Below are positions 58,312 through 64,000 of a stretch of 64,000 nt of DNA, piece after piece. The stretch lies in contig NW_020126840.1 of NCBI RefSeq assembly GCF_002994745.2, positions 1 through 64,000 of the forward strand. The letters run 5' to 3'. Source of the stretch: Rosa chinensis. Taxonomy: Eukaryota > Streptophyta > Magnoliopsida > Rosales > Rosaceae. The notes under the pieces are model-generated. The model had not been told where the DNA came from and searched no databases. It saw nothing but the letters and a program-made list of their open reading frames with translations. The first letter of the stretch is position 1. Each line of letters begins with the position of its first letter. The position numbers and the translations under genes were made by a program.

Positions 58312-60953
58312 TCAAATTTCTCCATAACAATGTTGCCTTAAGGCCAAAAGTACTGCTCCTGTATGTTTACGCAGGTAAAAATTTAATCAAAATCAACTTA
58401 AGCACCCAATTGCATAATATAAATGAGAAACAGATTCCAACTTCGCAGTGGCTAATCTAACCATTATTATATATTTACCATATAGCAAAAATCGATAGCA
58501 AAAGAAAATTGATAAACAATATACATAAGAGCTTGTAAATCAAAAAGGAAAATATCGAATAACAAAAATAAGAGGTTTCTTCCTAGCTTCTGGGTGTGTG
58601 AACGTATGGCTGCCAAACAGATAGAAAAGCCAAACAGCACTGATTTCTAATGGTTATAATATACACAATTAGTCAAACTATATACTGCACATAATTGCAT
58701 ATACACGACCCTTCAGGCGTGAGCATGGAGAAAAAGGAACCAATCAAATCAATGAATCAACACAAACATTATTGATGAAGAAAAATTACCAGCTAGGGAA
58801 TCCTTGCGCTCCAACCAAATAGTAGCCAACTGCAAGACAACCATAATAAACAGAAATCAGAAAAATTGTTAGCAGAGTAGAGATATATCCATTAAAGAAA
58901 TATTTAAATGAACAACAATTAGAGTGAAAAGCCATCCTTAAGGTTGAATCTAAGATTGCAAATCTTTGTTTTTTGGCATCGATTCAGCACAGTAAAGCAA
59001 TTGTGAAATGATAAATTTTGAGAAACAACCAAATCAGCCACACCAGCATATAGCAAAGATCAAATACCGAACTCTTTATACTACCTCAGATTTCAAACTT
59101 AACCAAAGTATTAGCAGTTTGTGAACATATACTGGATATTAGGTATGGAGAGATCACTTCAAAAGAACTTTTCTTTTTAGGAGGCACAAATGTATCTACT
59201 AAAATGTAATTTAAATTCCAATATTGCAATGGTAGAAACCTATGAAACTTGACAAAATTACCTAAACAAACAAAAGACTACCAAGGAAAATAATACCAAC
59301 TCCATTAGTTCCTAAGATTCAATCAGAAATCTATCAGCCAAGACCGAATTTTCATCAGAGGAAGATCTGAAGCAAGAAGAAGTGATTCTAGGATATGTGT
59401 CTCCTCATGGATCTCAGAAAAATTCACAGGCAGAAAAAATAAAAGCTCTCAAAAATCCCAACAGGCCTCCACACTAAGCAAGGAACATTAAAGACAAAAA
59501 CATAAAAAACCAATCATTGACATCACTTACCAAGTATTAACTGTGACATTTTACAGTCAATATTTTAGAAGTGTAATTGAGGTGAAAATAACCGTATAAA
59601 AAAATTAATGTGAAAATAACTAGCTTAAAACAATAGCAGGTTGTAAATTAATGCTTCCTCCCGTACAGTAATCAACCAAAGTTACTACATTGTTGATTAA
59701 AGATTCAAAATATATTGCAAGACTAGTACATAGCAGAAACTAAGAAAATTATTCCAAAAAGAATAATTATCCTTTATGGCTCCTTGTTTTCCATGGTCAT
59801 CTGATTTCAACAAATGGGGTACCAAGATAATTAGATAATGCATGACAGCATGAGTAACACATGTAAGACATTTACCAAACACTGGGGGAGAGAAAGACAA
59901 GATCATCATGCACTGAACCAGTATGGCATAGATGATGAGTATTCATTATTGAAATGGTAACAATAGGAATGCACTATTTAGTAGAAAAGACAAACAATTA
60001 CTGCATCACTTTCTTACATGTCCACCAAACTCTGTTGTTATCCATGTAGGCCTTGGTTTCACATTGAACTGCTTCCAGCACCACTCTTGAAAAGAGGAGA
60101 AATTATAATCATTTGTTTGAAACATGCTTCTATCTCGGCTACTAGACATTGGCATAACCATTTCTGTGTAAGCCTGTAGGAAAGAAAAGAAGGTTTATGA
60201 ATGACGATCAAGACCTTCTACAGAGGAAAGATAAAATATTGAAGAGTAACAGCAGAGTGAATTACAGGATTACCATGGCCTAACACACTTCATTTAAGTG
60301 ATGTTTTAGAAAGATAAAATATTGAAGAGTAAAAATAGAAAGCAAGCTCAAGCATACCAACAGCCCAAAGAAATGACAAAGTGGGTAGTGTGTGTTCTAC
60401 TATGTTGACAGAGTTAAGTGCAATGAGAAGTGAAGTGAAGGTTCCCAGAAATCATGTGCGCTGCAGATCCGTTATTCATTGGGGTATCCATAAACTATCA
60501 TTGTACATTGATTCCTCATGCAGTTGACCAATTAAATTCAACTTTTAGTTTGGCAAATTGTAAGAGATATAATGTACAGTGACTGTCACCAGATCGACAC
60601 AAACTCTTAAACCATCCAATAAACCTGGACTACTGAATTTGAAGAACAAAAGATTTGTGAAAAAATACAAATTTATAGCAGATGCTATAGTATATTTAAG
60701 TGAAATAACCTATAAATAAGAATGCAAAATTATACCACCTATATCTACCTAATGTAATAGATAAGGCATGATTGTTCACAAAACATGAAACAGAAATCTT
60801 GGGAGGTGAATTGCATACCAAAACAGGAAATCCGACAACGATAGCTCTAGCAACACTAACTACAATAGCCAGAGCAGTGAAAGCCAAGGAGCTGAAGGCA
60901 TCAGATATCATACCCAGCGCATAGGCACCAGCTCCAGCTGCACCTTCAAGCAT
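58312..60953 (-). CDS. Chimeric ORF with S28 carboxypeptidase pieces inside CACTA element
   Basis: Four exons with GT-AG borders join in phase: 60953-60819, 60173-60018, 58829-58790 and 58358-58312, for about 125 residues. Exon 1 (MLEGAAGAGAYALGMISDAF, then a hydrophobic stretch to GFPVL) is unrecognised and membrane-like. Exon 2 (AYTEMVMPMSSS, QFNVKPRPTWITTEFGGH) is the C-terminal ACTEMVMP...WITTEFGG region of plant lysosomal Pro-X carboxypeptidase-like serine peptidases (family S28). Exon 4 (GAVLLALRQHCYGEI) resembles the N-terminal ALL.FIEHRYYGES segment of the same family, so the order is shuffled. A non-coding leader at about 61510-61850 looks like a captured promoter and 5' UTR. A full enzyme is not encoded; expression is unknown. 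Confidence 0.45.
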
Positions 60954-61894
60954 TGTAGTAGTCACCGAAAGCTAATTCAAAGGCGGAGGCACCTGAATGT
61001 ATCTCCCAAATGAATGGAAAACAACTCTACTCTCCAAACAGATTACAACAACCACCAAAGCAACTGCGCCATTCATTACAACAACAACCACCAGGCCATT
61101 ATTTGCTTACATTCCAGTGTCAAAAGAAACCCAAATTCAAGCATAGTGAGGAACCCTTTTCTTCTATAATGGATATGCATACTCAAAAATGAAATCCAGT
61201 CAATCAAGTAGTTCAACACATATATACCATTCTTTACAAGCAACCAAAAGTCACTAGAAGAAAGAAATTTTCCAACTTTCATAAGCAAAACAATGTCTTG
61301 GCTGAACCTAAAACACCATTTCAATTCAAACCAAAACAAAAGGATTTGACATGCAGAGAAAGAGGGAAATTGGTCATCAAGTTTGCAACTTTTATACTTA
61401 TTTCTACATTCTAGTAGATCATAACTGAAAACCTCAAACATAAAATTGAACACCAGTAATAACAAGAAGCCCAAAACAGAAACCAAGCCAAAAGAGATTG
61501 AGAACTAACCAAGATGCGAACTTTCCGAGAACAGAGAAGAGAACGCATCCGAGTTCAATCGAAATTCCTCATGAATTCCGCTCAGACAGAACGAATCTCT
61601 CACGAATGACCCAGCCATTAAATTGGACGCATCTGAGTTGAATCGGATTCAAAGAGAGAGGGAGAGGAACGACTGAAGAGAAAACCAAATTGAAATAACG
61701 AAAAAGAATAATCCCTGGATTTAGACCAACACAGTGGCCACCAAGTTCTGCGATGTTATTTGTTGGGTTAGATCCAGAACGAAGAGGAAGAGAAAGAGGG
61801 TTGCGGTAGAGATCGAACAGAGATTGAGGGAAATAGGCTAGGGCTTTTTATTAGAAAATAGATTTAATAAGAGAATTGGGCTCGTAGCTGTTCT

Positions 61895-62108
61895 CTCATG
61901 CGACGGCATTGTAGACGCAGTCGCCAAGTATGGAAAGATTGCGACTGCAAACATTCGCCGAAGAAAAATAGGCTACTTTTGGCTACCCCATTGCCAGGGC
62001 GTAGTAATTCAGTCGCAAGTTTTGTGACGGCGTAACTTTGCCGAAGCGAATAGTCAATTTTTAGCGACGGCAAAAGGATGCCGACGCCAACTGGGGTAGC
62101 GGTTGCAA
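61895..62108. repeat. Subterminal repeats, right end of CACTA element
   Basis: Copies of GCGACGGC, GACGGCAT and their complements recur every 15-25 bp next to the right terminus, mirroring the left end with lower conservation. Confidence 0.75.
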
Positions 62109-62376
62109 TTAATTTTTGTAGTGCCTTGAACTACGTGATGACTTGATTCCTTCATTGGAAGGATACGTAGGCAGCTTGGGAATAACAATCTCAAGTTCAG
62201 TCAAATCAAATAAAAATAAAGGGTTTGTTTACTATTCATGAAGTAAATAAGTAGAAAAGTGCTTATTTTTATAATAAGTTATGACTATCAAAGTTTGACT
62301 TATTACAAGTGATAAAGGAATATGAACGAAAAAATCATCAAAAGTTACAAATGGAGAACAGCTCTTCACACCCAAG

Positions 62377-64000
62377 TCAAACCCTTGAGGCTATTGCGGT
62401 GGTTCTCAAAGTATCTCGCAATGATTTTGTCGTCTCAAGCTCTGCAGTGGTCACGTCGGGGGTCTCTTGGATCTCAGTTTTTTCTTTTTCTAGGTCGACA
62501 AGCTTCTTCTCCTGTAGTAGAAGTCTCTCGTCTAGTAAAGTCACTGTTTGCTCCAATTTTCGCTGCTCCTCCATTAATTTCTCCAAAGGCTTGAGTGCAG
62601 ATTGACGATGGTCAGAGTCAGCTTGACGAATTGAAGTGATCTTCGAAATTTCTGAGTCTCTGTCAGCCAGACGTTGGTTACGTGTGCCTGGAGTAGCCTT
62701 GCGTGAACAAGAAAGTCGTGCCAGGTTGTATTGGTCAGCACTAGTCAACAATCCTTCAACTTTTCCCCTTACGGATGAAGGATCAATCCCATAATGGCTA
62801 AGCTCAGCTATCAGCTTGTCAAGTTCCCCCTTGCTAGAAAGAATGGTCTTGGAGGAGTGCTTCATTATCATATCTTCAATTTGTTCACACACTGCAGTAG
62901 CAGCTTGTTGACGAATATCACGAAGTCTTTGGCTGGCATCTATAATAGTAGCTCCACCAAGAGAGGCCTCAGAAAAGGCTATGGTGTTCAGAGGCTTAGG
63001 AGGATGCACCATGTTAAGTGGACCTGTACATATATCATTGGTTAAAAAAAAGGGGCTTAAAGTGCAATGAAAATACACAAGAGTTAAGAATTGTACCTGT
63101 AGGATCAATTTGTTGTGAGTCATTCTTTGCATTGGATTTTCCTTTCGTGGGTAAAGCGTAAGCCTCAAGTTCCGCTGCAGAAGGAACACGTATAGCGTCT
63201 GAAGAGGCATCATCGTTTCCCCAAAGTGAATGATCATCAATCTCTGCACCCTGAAAAGATGGGAAAAGAGCAATTCTAGATCCAAAAAAAGATCACAAAA
63301 AGAAAAAAGAAAAAAAATAATCTTTAACGTAAGTCCAAAAAAAAGTTACCTCATTTTGTTGCAACATCGGTTGTGAAGAAGTTGAAATGTCACCAAGAAA
63401 GTCAGTATTCAGAGTGAACTCAGCATTGGGATCACAATAAATAGGGCCAAGATTGGTGTCAATTTTCCGACGCTTAAAGTGCACTTCACTATTATTGCTA
63501 CCGCTGCTTCCACTATGCCTTCTTTCATTGATGGCAGGTCTTTTCAACGTAGGTGGATGAGCCAAAGCAATGTGAGAGTCTAAAGAGTCCCCATCATCAT
63601 CTAGAGTGTTGGGCAGATGAGTCTGGCAATCACTACTAGGAAGCAAAGTCCTATTAGGAGGCGCAGGGACGTTGGTGCTACATTCAACTTCACGAGGAAT
63701 CACATTTTTGTGATGAGGAGGTGTTGCACGGGTGACGTTCTTATCTTCTTTTGCTTTCAGAGTCTTGTGCAATGGTCTACTAGTAGGCGCTTCTTTCGTT
63801 GCTTTCATTGGTGTAGAATGGTACACTTTAGACCACCAGTCGACATAGTCTCGAGTAACCATGTACTCCGTGATAGCACTCTGGGTCGGCAAACGTTGTC
63901 ACGCACTTGGTGTTCATTCTGGTGCAAGAATCCCAATGCTTATAAATCAAAGCCAATACGCTGGTGCGAATGTCATTCTTAAGACTGCCAGGAACGTCTT
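62377..64000 (-). CDS. Opposite-strand gene of Tat element, PMD-like and coiled-coil (5' end outside window)
   Basis: Exons on the minus strand: from beyond 64000 to 63350, 63250-63097, and 63023-62377, joined in phase (QQNE|GAEIDD; DPTG|PLNM). The first exon reads LPTQSAITEYMVTRDYVDWW, resembling the end of plant mobile domain (MAIN/MAIL-like) proteins. It is followed by a low-complexity tail with a basic HFKRRKIDTN cluster that could be a nuclear localisation signal. The last exon has the conserved EASLGGA, KGELDKLIAELSHYGIDP and coiled-coil region shared with 19177-19835. A stop just upstream (near 63900) suggests a frameshift in this copy, and one base is lost near the 3' end, replacing the terminal FKGLTWV. 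The gene converges on pol. PMD proteins act in transcription and silencing; a role here is inference. Confidence 0.65.

Larger units (their letters stand above)
57162..62123 (-). mobile_element. CACTA-type (Pack-CACTA) element, 4962 bp
   Basis: The left end is CACTACAAAAAAAATTGCAA and the right end, reverse-complemented, is CACTACAAAAATTAATTGCA. Subterminal regions on both sides carry many GCGACGGCA / TGCCGTCGC units, the usual architecture of CACTA ends. The left Tat copy gives the empty site: CATAAACACTTGAACTACG, versus CATAAACCCTT before and CCTTGAACTACG after the element. The apparent duplication is CCTT (4 bp), one more than the 3 bp expected. No transposase is seen. The interior carries host-gene-like exons with introns on the minus strand. 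Confidence 0.85.
48713..64000 (+). mobile_element. Tat-lineage Ty3/gypsy element (right copy), runs off window
   Basis: Order on the plus strand: 5' LTR, primer-binding site, gag, protease, reverse transcriptase, RNase H, a second RNase H, integrase (to 57028). A spliced gene on the opposite strand follows (64000-62377). Protease-RT-RH-IN order is gypsy, and the second RNase H before integrase marks the Tat lineage. A CACTA-type element (57162-62123) split the short spacer between pol and the opposite-strand gene. The 3' LTR lies outside the window. Several stops and frameshifts show this copy is no longer autonomous. Confidence 0.9.

Noticed and set aside
62377..64000. Reading the opposite-strand coiled-coil gene as an ordinary host gene
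   Set aside because: The same gene sits at the same place relative to pol in the second Tat copy, with the identical empty spacer, so it travels with the element.

Overview
The window is nuclear DNA of a flowering plant, most likely a eudicot. Coding pieces match plant families and genes are split by GT-AG introns. About half of it consists of nested LTR retrotransposons, DNA transposons and LINE relics. Rosaceae is my guess from the look of the repeats, but nothing here proves it. There are no rRNA genes, CRISPR arrays or operons, and I recognised no tRNA gene.

Three host genes look intact. (1) 7445-11746, minus: a six-exon DUSP12/YVH1-type dual-specificity phosphatase with its C-terminal zinc-binding domain, 355 aa when spliced. 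(2) 26524-31421, plus: a three-exon 81-aa prefoldin-like small protein whose 4.5-kb intron holds a decayed LINE. (3) 34638-36720, plus: a two-exon LRR receptor-like kinase of the EFR/Xa21 (LRR-XII) type with a non-RD kinase and a much shortened LRR region (655 aa).

Layout: 633-5460 is a decayed Ty1/copia element (minus) that lost its 5' end and is fused to a LINE fragment. 7445-11746 is the phosphatase. 13123-13832 is a MULE-type MITE with a 9-bp target duplication. 14483-21706 is the 3' part of a Tat-lineage Ty3/gypsy element (minus) that contains a LINE end and a hAT element with a 60-bp minisatellite. 21715-26337 holds a CACTA end, a putative TIR element and a Tourist-like MITE next to the prefoldin-like gene. 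39194-39949 is a hAT-type MITE. 40340-47497 is a 7.2-kb Pack-MULE-like element carrying exon-intron fragments of three vesicle-traffic genes (SYP71 syntaxin, clathrin heavy chain, epsilon-COP). 47615-48712 is a copia fragment interrupted by a second, longer Tat element that runs off the right edge (48713-64000). That Tat copy contains a 4.96-kb CACTA-type element (57162-62123) carrying serine-carboxypeptidase (S28) exon pieces.

The most notable theme is the Tat family itself. Both copies carry, between pol and the 3' LTR, a spliced gene on the opposite strand to pol. It encodes a conserved coiled-coil C-terminal domain, and the right copy also has a tryptophan-rich segment resembling the end of a plant mobile domain. 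The second theme is repeated capture of host gene fragments by DNA transposons (Pack-MULE and Pack-CACTA) in the same 24 kb.
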